DNA from: SZUA-584 sp964607965
GTDB lineage: Bacteria > Bacillota > Clostridia > Christensenellales > SZUA-584
DNA length: 39,055 bases
NCBI GenBank assembly: GCA_964607965.1
Contig: CAZSMH010000009.1
Coordinates: 1 to 39,055, forward strand
Reading direction: 5' to 3'
Below the pieces are notes generated by a model. It saw nothing but the letters and a program-made list of their open reading frames with translations, ran no database searches and was not told where the DNA came from. Every line of letters starts with the position of its first letter. Position 1 is the stretch's first letter. This document shows positions 8,573 through 16,913 of the stretch, in pieces. The position numbers and the translations under genes are program-made.

Positions 8573-9529
8573 TTATATCTCTGTATCAGGAAAATTCCAG
8601 TTAAAGTATTTCCAATACGGCTCTGCTGCGCGTCTTAAAAAATCCTCTTTATCTTGTTTTGACCACTTGTATATTCCTTCTCCTGTTTTCTGTCCAAGAT
8701 GCCCGTCCTTACAGAGCAAACTTACATAATCTGGTGATTCTTTTGCATTGCTTAAATCCGGAAATAGATAGTCTTCAATATTTTTAACCATGTCTAACCC
8801 TGCTGCATCTTGATGCTCAAATAAACCAACCGTTGTGTATCTTGGCATAAAACTGTACATTAATGCCTTGTCAATATCTCTAGGCGTTGCATATCCCTGC
8901 TCAACCATATAAAACGCCTCACGAAGCAACGCATGCTGCAACCGATTTGCAATAAATCCGGGAGCACCTTTTTTCATAATAACAACTTTCCTGCCGCACG
9001 ATTCAAGTACATCCGAAATCATTTTTCCTGCTTTTTCACTTGTTGCGTTGCTTTTTACTATTTCAACAAAAGGCACCAAGTGGGGCGGATTAAACGGATG
9101 GGCAACTACCATCTTGTCCTTTAATTTATCGAGACCTTCTGCCAAATCATCTGCGGCCAGTGCCGAAGTCGTTGAAGCCATAGCCTCAAGTTGCCTACAA
9201 TACTCTTCAAGCTTCCTGTATATCTGATACTTAACCTCAATATTCTCGATTGCACATTCAAATATGATATTAATATCCGAAAAATTCTCGTAGTTTTCAG
9301 AATATTTGAGCCGTTTTATACTGCTGTCTGCCTGTTGCATAGTAATCAGCTTTCTTTTTATCAAAACACTATATATGTTGCTGTAACATTCCTTTGCCTG
9401 CTCTGTAAACTTTGGCCCTAAGGTCAAAACAGTTGTTTCATATCCGTTTCCCGTAAACATTGCTGCTAAACTTATTCCAATTGAGCCAGAACCGATTATG
9501 CCAATCTTTTTGGATCTGATATTATTCAT
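8573..9529 (-). CDS. NAD-dependent 3-hydroxyacyl-CoA dehydrogenase-family protein
   Basis: Cytoplasmic dehydrogenase of 318 aa. The N-terminal Rossmann fold has GIIGSGSIG. The catalytic His and Glu of the family lie in AHPFNPPHLVPFVEIV. The C-terminal helical domain has GFIANRLQHALLREAFYMV and GYATPRDID. The length of about 320 aa and the NRLQxALxREA pattern are shared with lambda-crystallin/L-gulonate 3-dehydrogenase and L-carnitine dehydrogenase, as well as with true 3-hydroxyacyl-CoA dehydrogenases. No CoA ligase, thiolase or enoyl-CoA hydratase is present in the window, so a free hydroxy-acid or sugar-acid substrate is plausible. That choice is inference. It sits between the Mo-hydroxylase and importer genes in the same operon. 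Confidence 0.85.
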   Translation of the reverse strand: MNNIRSKKIGIIGSGSIGISLAAMFTGNGYETTVLTLGPKFTEQAKECYSNIYSVLIKRKLITMQQADSSIKRLKYSENYENFSDINIIFECAIENIEVKYQIYRKLEEYCRQLEAMASTTSALAADDLAEGLDKLKDKMVVAHPFNPPHLVPFVEIVKSNATSEKAGKMISDVLESCGRKVVIMKKGAPGFIANRLQHALLREAFYMVEQGYATPRDIDKALMYSFMPRYTTVGLFEHQDAAGLDMVKNIEDYLFPDLSNAKESPDYVSLLCKDGHLGQKTGEGIYKWSKQDKEDFLRRAAEPYWKYFNWNFPDTEI

Positions 9530-9588
9530 GACTGTACCGTCCTTTATTTATACTTTTGCTGGTTTGTTTTTCTCTTTTGTGTAATTGA

Positions 9589-10464
9589 CTAACTTACCGC
9601 TATGTGCATGCGTTTCAAACAATTTTCAAGAGCCAAGGCCGTATTTGCACGCACCATCTTTATACGATATTCTTTGGATGCACGCTGGTCATCTATCGGC
9701 TTAGCCTCCTTAGCCGCTAACTGAGCCGCCTCCGATATTAATTTTTTATCTGGTTTCTGCCCAATAAGAAGCCTCTCGGCGTTCTTCGCGCGTATAGGTG
9801 TTGGTGCAACTGCACCAAGGGCGACCCTCGCCTTTGTGATGATGCCTTCGCTATCAATATTAAGTTTTGCCGCCACTCCAATTATGGCTATATCCGAATC
9901 TCCTCTTATCGTAAACTTCTGATAATCGGCAGCAGATTTATCCTTGTTATCAATTGGTATAGCAAACGATGTTAATAACTCTCCCTCTTTCAACTGTGTT
10001 TTACCGGGGCCAATAAAAAAGTCTTCTTGTTCAACACGTCGAACTCCCGAAAAACCCGCTATGCAAGCCTGTGCATCTAGTACAATTAACGCGGGTACCG
10101 TATCTGCGCTAGGAGACGCATTGCAAGTGTTCCCGCCTAAAGTCGCCATATTCCTGACTTGTATACTGGAAACATGACTGGCTGCACGGCATACGACATC
10201 GACTGCATTCAAGCTAAGTGAAAGTTTTGATATATCAGTCAATCGCACCATGGCGCCCAATAGTATTTCACTGTCTGTTTGCTTTATTTTTGCTAACTCA
10301 TCAATATGTGAAAGGTCAATAACCGCTTTGGGTGAAATTCTGCTCATACGCATCTTTAAAACAAGATCTGTTCCACCGGCAAGGTAGCATGCTTCTTCTC
10401 CATATTCTTTAGCTGCTTCCAAACTGTCTTTAATCGTTTTAGGAATATAATAATCGCTAAACAT
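9589..10464 (-). CDS. Mo-hydroxylase FAD-binding (medium) subunit, first enzyme
   Basis: Electron-transfer subunit of 291 aa, homologous to CoxM/XdhB. The FAD-binding motifs are YLAGGTDLVLKMR near the N-terminus and MATLGGNTCNASPSADTVP in the middle. The C-terminal domain shows KARVALGAVAPTPIRA and DQRASKEYR, typical of the CO-dehydrogenase flavoprotein C-terminal fold. It starts at an ATG that shares one base with the stop of the iron-sulfur gene (TAATG). It follows L and S in gene order and should assemble with them as an (LSM) heterotrimer or dimer of trimers, passing electrons from the Fe-S clusters to NAD or another acceptor. Confidence 0.93.
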   Translation of the reverse strand: MFSDYYIPKTIKDSLEAAKEYGEEACYLAGGTDLVLKMRMSRISPKAVIDLSHIDELAKIKQTDSEILLGAMVRLTDISKLSLSLNAVDVVCRAASHVSSIQVRNMATLGGNTCNASPSADTVPALIVLDAQACIAGFSGVRRVEQEDFFIGPGKTQLKEGELLTSFAIPIDNKDKSAADYQKFTIRGDSDIAIIGVAAKLNIDSEGIITKARVALGAVAPTPIRAKNAERLLIGQKPDKKLISEAAQLAAKEAKPIDDQRASKEYRIKMVRANTALALENCLKRMHIAVS

Positions 10465-10982
10465 TATTGCGCAGCCCCCTTTAAGCTATCCCTCGCAGCC
10501 TCGACAGCTTCTACTATCTTGACATACCCTGTGCAGCGACACATATTACCATGGAGTCCTTCACGTATATCCTCCTCTGTCGCATCTGGATTTTCATCAA
10601 GCAAAGCCTTTGCTGCCATAACCATTCCCGGCGTACAAAAACCACATTGTATAGCGCCGTGTTCTATAAATGCTTCCTGAATAGGATGCAACTTCTTTTC
10701 TCCGTCTTCGATAGTACTTAATCCCTCAATAGTCAATATACTTTTGCCACTTGCCTGGCCAATAAGTGTTATGCAGCTCTTTATTGCCTTTCCGTCCATA
10801 ATCACTGTACATGCTCCGCAGTTGGCATCATCACATCCCTGTTTGGTACCCATAAGATGAAATTCATTGCGCAGCACATCAAGCAACGTTCTGCAAGGTT
10901 CGACCCAAATGGTATAATCCTTTCCGTTTACATTGATATCTAAAGTAATTTTCCTGTTTGCTGAACTCGCCTGCTCAATCAT
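10464..10982 (-). CDS. Mo-hydroxylase [2Fe-2S] (small) subunit, first enzyme
   Basis: Iron-sulfur subunit of about 172 aa, homologous to CoxS/XdhC. The plant-type [2Fe-2S] cluster is bound by C50, C55, C58 and C70 (GCDDANCGACTVIMDGKAIKSC in outline). The second, four-helix-bundle cluster is bound by C113, C116, C148 and C150 (QCGFCTPG and MCRCTGY). All eight Cys are present. Two ATGs are in frame, at 10988 and 10982; the second is 7 nt from GAGG and is preferred. The gene overlaps the end of the large-subunit gene by 8 bp. Confidence 0.95.
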   Translation of the reverse strand: MIEQASSANRKITLDINVNGKDYTIWVEPCRTLLDVLRNEFHLMGTKQGCDDANCGACTVIMDGKAIKSCITLIGQASGKSILTIEGLSTIEDGEKKLHPIQEAFIEHGAIQCGFCTPGMVMAAKALLDENPDATEEDIREGLHGNMCRCTGYVKIVEAVEAARDSLKGAAQ

Positions 10983-13344
10983 CTTCATTCCTCACCGTCT
11001 CAATCATATTTAATAGCCTCTCAGCCGACATAGGTAATGTTTTCGGCCGAATCCCAGCAGCATTATATATGGCCTCAGCAATCGCCGGTGCTACTGGGCA
11101 TGTCACCGACTCTGCAATCCCTTTGGCGCCATACGGGCCGTCTGGTAATGGATCCGGGCATAATACACACCCGACATCCTTATTGGGAGGCATGTCAAGT
11201 ATTGTTGATAGGCGATAGTCCGCGAAGTTCCCGTTGATAATCTGTCCGTTTTTGTTATAAAGATATTCTTCATTTCGTGCAAAAGAAGAGGCCATAGTTA
11301 GCCCTCCATGGGCTTGTGCTTCACACATTTGCGGATTAATAGGGAATCCCATATCACAGGCCGATACAATTCGCATTATCTTTGTCTGCCCTGTTTCCAT
11401 ATTAACCGCTACCTCTGCTCCGCAGGCATTGTATTGATACCAGTTCCACATACGAGGCGTATGCCCAACCATAGGGTCCCATTTTACCGCTGGTGCAGGG
11501 GCAAAAACTCCATGACCAATAACCGGACTTCCTTTCCTAAGGCGTCTGTTTTGTTGAGGCTCAAACATTGAAAATGTATAAAATAAATCTTCAATATTAA
11601 TTGACTCTATAGTTCCGCCGGCAATATCTGCCCTCCCTTGAAGTATATCAACGCGATCCGGCACAACGCCAGCCATTTCCGCCGCCGCTATACGCAACTG
11701 ATTTTTCGCATCGATGCAAGCCATCCTGACAGCATTGCCTGTTGTATATGTAGAACGGCTTGAAGAGGAAAACATATCGTATGGCGTTTGAGCAGTCTTT
11801 CCGCGAACAACCTTAACCCGTTCAATAGGCACCTCGAACTCATGAGCAACAATTTGTGACATCGCTGTCTCAGCGCCCATACCGTTCTCATCGCAGCTTA
11901 TTCTTACTTCTAAACTACCGTCACTATGAACAAGCACATCTGCTTCAGATCTTCCCTGCGGCGTATTCTGTTTTCCAGCAACTGATATCCCTTTTCCATA
12001 GCGCCATGGTCCTTCTTCCTTCTCTTTAACTGTTTCATCCATTTTGATAAAGTCAGCTACAGCGTGAATACATTTTTTAGCGCCTGTACTCAATAGTTTC
12101 TCACCATACGCATTTTTTTCGCCCTTATCCATTATGTTCTTTAAACGTATTTCAAGCTGACTTATGCCTAATTTATCGGCTATTATGTTTATCTGCTGTT
12201 CAACCGCAAACGACATCTGAGGAGAACCTAGCCCCCGCATTGAGCCAACAGGCGGTGTATTGGTATTTACAGCGTATAAATTCTGATAAAAATTCGGAAC
12301 TCTGTATACAGGAACAGCACCTGAGCCTGTTGAACGGCAATCTCTCACATTGTTTTGGTGTGCTCCGCAATCTTCAATAACCGTCATCTCCTGGGCTGTT
12401 AATATTCCTTCTTTTGTTGCACCTGTTTTTATTTTTACTGTGACAGGCCAGTTTGAAGGTGCCGCTGTAAACATTTCATCTCTTGAAAATGTAAATTCAC
12501 AAGGTTGTCCAGTCTTCATTGCCATTACAGCACAGAGGGGTTCAGCAGAAAAGGTCAATCGGTTTCCAAAACTACCCCCTTGATACATCTGGATTACTTG
12601 AACACGACTGCTTTCAAGTTTTAACAACTTACATAAAAGTGATTTAATTAGGTGCACTCCACACCCGTTTGTCCACATCGTAAGCCCTTTGCCGTCTGAA
12701 TCTGGCTTTACAAGACATGATGCACGTTCCATCTGCGAGTGGCTTACCCGAGAACAGTAATACTTATTTTCCACAATAATATCTGCCTCTGCAAAACCCT
12801 TTTCAATGTCTCCTGTCCTAACTTGCTGATAGGAAGCAATGTTTGGCGCTATCGGTTCATAATGTCTGCCTTCAGGATACTTCCCAAGCCTCGGGTCAAC
12901 TACCGCAACTGGATCTGGTTTCATGGCTTCTTCCACATCAATAACGAAAGGCAGCTCTTTATATTTCACTTCAATATGCTTTAAAGCTTCTTGTGCCTTT
13001 TGCTTGGTATCTGCAGCAACGGCCACTATACCCTGTCCTGCCCATGTTGCGTTAGCCTCAGCGGGCAGCGAAAAAACTTCACTGCGTTCATATGTTCTTG
13101 GACAATCTTTTCCTGTTAATACCGCTTGTACACCTTCAATCTTCTCAGCTTTAGATGTATCAATACTTAGTATTTCAGCATGTGCATAAGGACTTCGCAG
13201 CACTTTAATATGAAGTAAATTATGAAATTTATAATGAATATCCTCTACATATTCCGCCTTGCCAGTAACCTTAACGAAAGCATCAACGCGTTTCGTAGGC
13301 TTGCCTAACGGTGAAGATGCTTTCTCTATGTAATCTCTATGCAC
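10975..13344 (-). CDS. Mo-hydroxylase molybdopterin-binding (large) subunit, first enzyme
   Basis: Catalytic subunit of 789 aa, xanthine-dehydrogenase/aldehyde-oxidase family. The N-terminal domain begins with GKPTKRVDAFVKVTGKAEY. The cofactor loop is GGSFGNR (residues 256-262) where most relatives have GGxFGGK. R370 in MRGLGSPQ matches the conserved FRGFG block. The catalytic base is E745 in GAKGIAESVT. The start is GTG at 13344, 9 nt from GGAGG. It is the first of the L-S-M trio, 19 bp after the MBL-fold gene. The family hydroxylates or oxidises N-heterocycles, aldehydes or related carbons with water as oxygen donor. The substrate cannot be read from sequence; the unusual cofactor loop argues against a plain xanthine dehydrogenase. 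Confidence 0.93.
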   Translation of the reverse strand: MHRDYIEKASSPLGKPTKRVDAFVKVTGKAEYVEDIHYKFHNLLHIKVLRSPYAHAEILSIDTSKAEKIEGVQAVLTGKDCPRTYERSEVFSLPAEANATWAGQGIVAVAADTKQKAQEALKHIEVKYKELPFVIDVEEAMKPDPVAVVDPRLGKYPEGRHYEPIAPNIASYQQVRTGDIEKGFAEADIIVENKYYCSRVSHSQMERASCLVKPDSDGKGLTMWTNGCGVHLIKSLLCKLLKLESSRVQVIQMYQGGSFGNRLTFSAEPLCAVMAMKTGQPCEFTFSRDEMFTAAPSNWPVTVKIKTGATKEGILTAQEMTVIEDCGAHQNNVRDCRSTGSGAVPVYRVPNFYQNLYAVNTNTPPVGSMRGLGSPQMSFAVEQQINIIADKLGISQLEIRLKNIMDKGEKNAYGEKLLSTGAKKCIHAVADFIKMDETVKEKEEGPWRYGKGISVAGKQNTPQGRSEADVLVHSDGSLEVRISCDENGMGAETAMSQIVAHEFEVPIERVKVVRGKTAQTPYDMFSSSSRSTYTTGNAVRMACIDAKNQLRIAAAEMAGVVPDRVDILQGRADIAGGTIESINIEDLFYTFSMFEPQQNRRLRKGSPVIGHGVFAPAPAVKWDPMVGHTPRMWNWYQYNACGAEVAVNMETGQTKIMRIVSACDMGFPINPQMCEAQAHGGLTMASSFARNEEYLYNKNGQIINGNFADYRLSTILDMPPNKDVGCVLCPDPLPDGPYGAKGIAESVTCPVAPAIAEAIYNAAGIRPKTLPMSAERLLNMIETVRNEDD

Positions 13345-13363
13345 GTATAAACACCTCCTTTGG

Positions 13364-14224
13364 CTAAAAACCCGGCATTTGTTTACTATTCAACATATTA
13401 TAAACGCATTCAACATTTCGCGTTTGTATAAAATCCATTCGTTCTTCCTGACCGATATCAACCGGACAGCGATCGGCTAAACTGATGCGTTCCTTACACT
13501 CTTCAAGAGACCATCCCTTTGATATCCCGGCTGCAACAACTGAAATCCATTCATATATAACTGAACTTTGTACATCAATATAAGACTTCTTAACAAGCGG
13601 CCCATGTCCTGGCACAATCGTATCAAAATCAAGCGTTTTGAGAAATTCTAGTGATCTTAGCCATTCAAACGGATCCCCCACCTGCAGCCACGTTTGGCAA
13701 TGTGCAAATATCGTATCACCTACAAATACAGTCCTTTCTTCTGGAACGAACACGCTTATATTACAGTCGGTATGCCCCGGAGTATAGTAAAGCTTAAAAT
13801 GGTGGTCCCCAAGCTTTATCTCCATTTTGTCACTAAACGTGATAGTAGGACCGTTTACAACAAAATCTTTCCTGGCAGGCATATGTTTTACTCCCTCAGG
13901 ATCTTGCCTCTTTAATACGTCAACACTAAAATCATAGCAGTCATAAAATGGATTCTTCCAAAAAACCCGAGGCAGATTTTCGTGCCCTATAACCGGACAT
14001 TCTCCTGCAAACCAATGATTACCAAATATATGATCTGTATGAGCTTCTGTGTTTATTAAATATCGAATAGGTCCCTTCTCAAGAGCAAACTTGCGCATCT
14101 CTAAAAGTGGAGTTAAAAGTTGCGCGGTATCAATAAATACTGATCCTTCTTTTGTAAATACGATACTGGGGTTAGACCCTCTTATGTTTGTTATTGTAAA
14201 AACGTTTGATGTCACTTGTTCCAT
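13364..14224 (-). CDS. MBL-fold metallo-hydrolase with altered HxHxDH motif
   Basis: Predicted cytoplasmic metal-dependent hydrolase of 286 aa. The metal motif reads TEAHTDH, so the first His of HxHxDH is Glu60, while H62, D64 and H65 are present. Downstream ligands are also present: His in YTPGHTDCN, Asp in VGDTIFAH and His in IVPGHGP. A TTG at 14236 is in frame, but the ATG at 14224 directly follows GGAGGG and is chosen. It sits 25 bp after the propeller gene and 19 bp before the Mo-hydroxylase genes. The fold hydrolyses esters, lactones or thioesters in many pathways. A lactonase step after sugar oxidation is possible but unproven. Confidence 0.85.
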   Translation of the reverse strand: MEQVTSNVFTITNIRGSNPSIVFTKEGSVFIDTAQLLTPLLEMRKFALEKGPIRYLINTEAHTDHIFGNHWFAGECPVIGHENLPRVFWKNPFYDCYDFSVDVLKRQDPEGVKHMPARKDFVVNGPTITFSDKMEIKLGDHHFKLYYTPGHTDCNISVFVPEERTVFVGDTIFAHCQTWLQVGDPFEWLRSLEFLKTLDFDTIVPGHGPLVKKSYIDVQSSVIYEWISVVAAGISKGWSLEECKERISLADRCPVDIGQEERMDFIQTRNVECVYNMLNSKQMPGF

Positions 14225-14249
14225 TTTTCCCTCCAAATATACTTAAAGT

Positions 14250-15287
14250 TTAAGAATCAGTAACTGTATACATAACAGCTTGTCCGGCTCCCTGATTCGC
14301 TGCCAAAATAATATCATTGCTTTTGCTGTTAACTACAGTCACGTTGCTTGGGCCGCCATCCTTATCTATAATCTCGGTCTTAAATAACAAATTCGAAGAG
14401 TCACAGCACTGCACATAAAAAAGCTTTTTTTCTCCGCGCACTTCTCCGCCAATAAAAGTTGGTACTCCACGCAGCTTACATGCATACGCAACGTGACCAA
14501 ATGTCAGCTTAGAAGGGTATTGATATACAGTCTTCCAACCTTGTTTTGTATTCTTGTTAATCTTAAACGTGTCTCCATGAAAAGGTTCAATTGTTGCTAT
14601 TTCATCCACACCGTCTCCGTCAATATCTATAACAGCTGCTTCACTAACAGGTCTGTCAATTATCTGATTTACCATCCACTTTTCGCCTTCTGATTGCGGA
14701 GGTGTCACCAATATTACCCCGTTTTCACTTGATATCGTCGCACATTCTTTGCCATCCACAACCGTTCGCCAGTAACCGTGGTTCTTCGTAAGACCTTCCA
14801 CAAGCGGTTTTAGTTCAATCAGCATATTTGGATCTTCGTGCAATATGCCTACCCATATTTTCCCTGGATCCGACCAGTCGTCAGGATCTTTCTTACTTGT
14901 AGAGATGGTACACACTAATATATACTTAATATTTTTAACTTTAAAAATATCAAATCTGTGTATGTATGGAATCTTAAACAATGTTTTAACATCCCAATTA
15001 CCATTAGACTGCTTTACATATGCTATTGAAGTATTATGAGCCATAAAGCGCGGCATAAAACCATGAACCGCTAAAAAATCGCCGTCTGTATCCGGCAGCC
15101 TAATCATTGACATGGTTCCACCCATATCTTCCCATACTTTCTCATATTTCTTACTTATAACATCGTATACATAGCATGGATTGTTGTTATTCGCTGCAAA
15201 AAAATATTTTTGCTCTCCACATATATCCATTGCACTAACCGCATAACAATGATCAAGGTCAAAAAGTTTTTTTCTCTCAAATTTCAT
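14250..15287 (-). CDS. Beta-propeller-like protein of unknown function
   Basis: 345-aa protein without signal peptide or membrane segment, so probably cytoplasmic. I do not recognise a characterised family. The sequence is beta-rich and loosely repetitive. It contains one clear calcium-loop-like segment, DIDGDGVDEI (residues 221-230), of the kind found in FG-GAP/VCBS propeller blades, and a weaker one, PDTDGDFLAVHGF (65-77). Trp and Tyr residues are frequent, as in propeller blades. It lies between the epimerase-like and MBL-fold genes with gaps of only 25-27 bp, so it is co-transcribed. A role as a sugar or lactone enzyme, or as a scaffold in the same pathway, is a guess from context. Confidence 0.7.
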   Translation of the reverse strand: MKFERKKLFDLDHCYAVSAMDICGEQKYFFAANNNNPCYVYDVISKKYEKVWEDMGGTMSMIRLPDTDGDFLAVHGFMPRFMAHNTSIAYVKQSNGNWDVKTLFKIPYIHRFDIFKVKNIKYILVCTISTSKKDPDDWSDPGKIWVGILHEDPNMLIELKPLVEGLTKNHGYWRTVVDGKECATISSENGVILVTPPQSEGEKWMVNQIIDRPVSEAAVIDIDGDGVDEIATIEPFHGDTFKINKNTKQGWKTVYQYPSKLTFGHVAYACKLRGVPTFIGGEVRGEKKLFYVQCCDSSNLLFKTEIIDKDGGPSNVTVVNSKSNDIILAANQGAGQAVMYTVTDS

Positions 15288-15314
15288 TTATAACCTACTC
15301 CTGCTTAAATAAAA

Positions 15315-16166
15315 TCATACTATTGTTTTTTTCTTTATATCAAATATTTCTCGAATATTGTACAGCGCTTCTTTAGCTAAATCCTCCTGCGATAATGCGA
15401 GCTTTCGCCATATATTATCCTTATTAAAGGGTAAAAAAGTTTCAAAAACAATATCTTCATCATATCCTATACTGCGCAGTGTTTCTGCAATTGCCCTAAA
15501 ATCAATATGACCGCTTCCTGGGGCACCCTTATCATTTTCACATAAGTGCACTTCGCCGAGGTATTTTAATCCCATTCTTTTTATTGGGTCTGTTAAGCTC
15601 TTTTCTTCAATATTGGCATGATAGGTATCAAAAAGTACTTTTACGTTATCTCCCCCAATATCATCAATCATCCTAATTGCTTCAGATACAGTATTTACAA
15701 GGTCATTCTTATAACGGTTAACAGGTTCTATGCAAATCGTTATCCCTAATGATTTTGCATCTTCTGCAATATAACGAAGCGTGTCTACAACGCGTAGCCA
15801 TTCTTCTCGCTTTTCTTTGTCCGGTCTTGGACAAACCTTTTGCCCATTTGAATGCAGCGGACCAACTAGACGATCAGCACCTATCTCTTTTGCTATATCA
15901 AAGCAACGACGAAAAAAGTCTCTCGCACTTTTTCGTACAGCCTTATCACTGCTGGCAACCGATCTTTTCGGGTCTACAGTGTTACTCATTGTTACAGCAA
16001 TATTGTTTTGTCTAAGTCTTTTTTTTAGAAGATCGGTACTGAACTTCTCTGAACCAACTACTACCTCAAAAGAATCATATCCGATTTGTTTTGCTTTATC
16101 TATGAAGGGAAGTGTATCATCATCAAAATAATCCCTCCATACAAAAGTATGAACACCGATTTTCAT
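15315..16166 (-). CDS. Sugar isomerase/epimerase, D-tagatose/psicose 3-epimerase-like TIM barrel
   Basis: Metal-dependent (beta/alpha)8 enzyme of 283 aa in the xylose-isomerase-like/AP-endonuclease-2 superfamily. Predicted metal ligands follow the ketose 3-epimerase pattern: E147 in CIEPVNR, D180 in FDTYHANIEE, H207 in EVHLCEND and E242 in VFETF. Both catalytic Glu positions of ketose 3-epimerases (E147 and E242) are present. The frame is open further upstream to 16196, but the ATG at 16166 follows AAAGGGA at a proper distance and starts at the first barrel strand (MKIGVHTFVW). It lies 33 bp downstream of livF. A C3 epimerisation or keto-sugar isomerisation fits the family; the true substrate is unknown. 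Confidence 0.85.
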   Translation of the reverse strand: MKIGVHTFVWRDYFDDDTLPFIDKAKQIGYDSFEVVVGSEKFSTDLLKKRLRQNNIAVTMSNTVDPKRSVASSDKAVRKSARDFFRRCFDIAKEIGADRLVGPLHSNGQKVCPRPDKEKREEWLRVVDTLRYIAEDAKSLGITICIEPVNRYKNDLVNTVSEAIRMIDDIGGDNVKVLFDTYHANIEEKSLTDPIKRMGLKYLGEVHLCENDKGAPGSGHIDFRAIAETLRSIGYDEDIVFETFLPFNKDNIWRKLALSQEDLAKEALYNIREIFDIKKKTIV

Positions 16167-16199
16167 TCTGTCCCTTTCTGCCGCTGAGCAAGTCAATGA

Positions 16200-16913
16200 T
16201 CATTTAGTTCCAAAATATGCCTTTATCACATGATCATCGTGTATAAGCTCCTCAGCACGCCCAGATAATTCAATTTTTCCCTGCTTTATAATATACGCAT
16301 AGTCAGAAACCTCAAGAGCCATGCGTGCATTTTGTTCCACCATCAATATGGGCAACCCTTGGTTATTTATCTCAACAATTTTTTCAAATAACTCCTCTAT
16401 TACCAAAGGTGCAAGTCCCATAGAAGGCTCGTCCAATAACAATAGTTTAGGACGACCCATAAGCGCACGACCAATGGCCAGCATTTGTTGTTCACCGCCC
16501 GAGAGACTCCATGCGAGCTGGTCCTTACGCTCGGCCAACCGCGGGAACATGCCATAAACTAATTCAAATTCTTTTTGAGCCATATTCTTTCCAAAAAAAC
16601 CACGCCAATTGATGCATCCTACTTCAAGGTTCTCCTCAACTGTAAGTCCAGGGAAAACATGACGTCCTTCGGGAACATGCAGTATGCCGTGTTTGGCAAT
16701 CTCATCCGGTTTATAATTAGATATGTTCTCATTATTCCACTCTATTAAGCCAGTGTGTTGAACCATTCCGGAGATAGAGTTGAGCAGTGTTGTTTTGCCT
16801 GCACCATTGCTCCCTATCAGACAAACAATGCATTTTTGGGAAACTTCTATGTCTATGCCCTTCAATGCCTCGATTTGTTCATAGTAAGCGCGAAGATTTT
16901 CTATTTTTAACAT
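16200..16913 (-). CDS. livF: Branched-chain-amino-acid-type ABC ATPase LivF
   Basis: Cytoplasmic ATPase of 237 aa. Walker A is GSNGAGKTT, the signature LSGGEQQML, Walker B LLLLDEPSMGLAP. GILHVPEGRHVFPGLTVEENL is the typical LivF Q-loop segment. It overlaps livG by 7 bp, and GGGAG precedes the start. Pairs with LivG as the ATPase heterodimer of the importer encoded at 16.2-20.9 kb. In many anaerobes Liv-type importers carry amides, aromatic acids or other carboxylates rather than amino acids, so the operon context outweighs the name. Confidence 0.95.
   Translation of the reverse strand: MLKIENLRAYYEQIEALKGIDIEVSQKCIVCLIGSNGAGKTTLLNSISGMVQHTGLIEWNNENISNYKPDEIAKHGILHVPEGRHVFPGLTVEENLEVGCINWRGFFGKNMAQKEFELVYGMFPRLAERKDQLAWSLSGGEQQMLAIGRALMGRPKLLLLDEPSMGLAPLVIEELFEKIVEINNQGLPILMVEQNARMALEVSDYAYIIKQGKIELSGRAEELIHDDHVIKAYFGTK

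Noticed and set aside
15315..16166. C-glycoside deglycosidase (alpha subunit) assignment
   Set aside because: The TIM-barrel family fits loosely, but the small beta-subunit gene and a Gfo/Idh-type glycoside oxidase are absent nearby.
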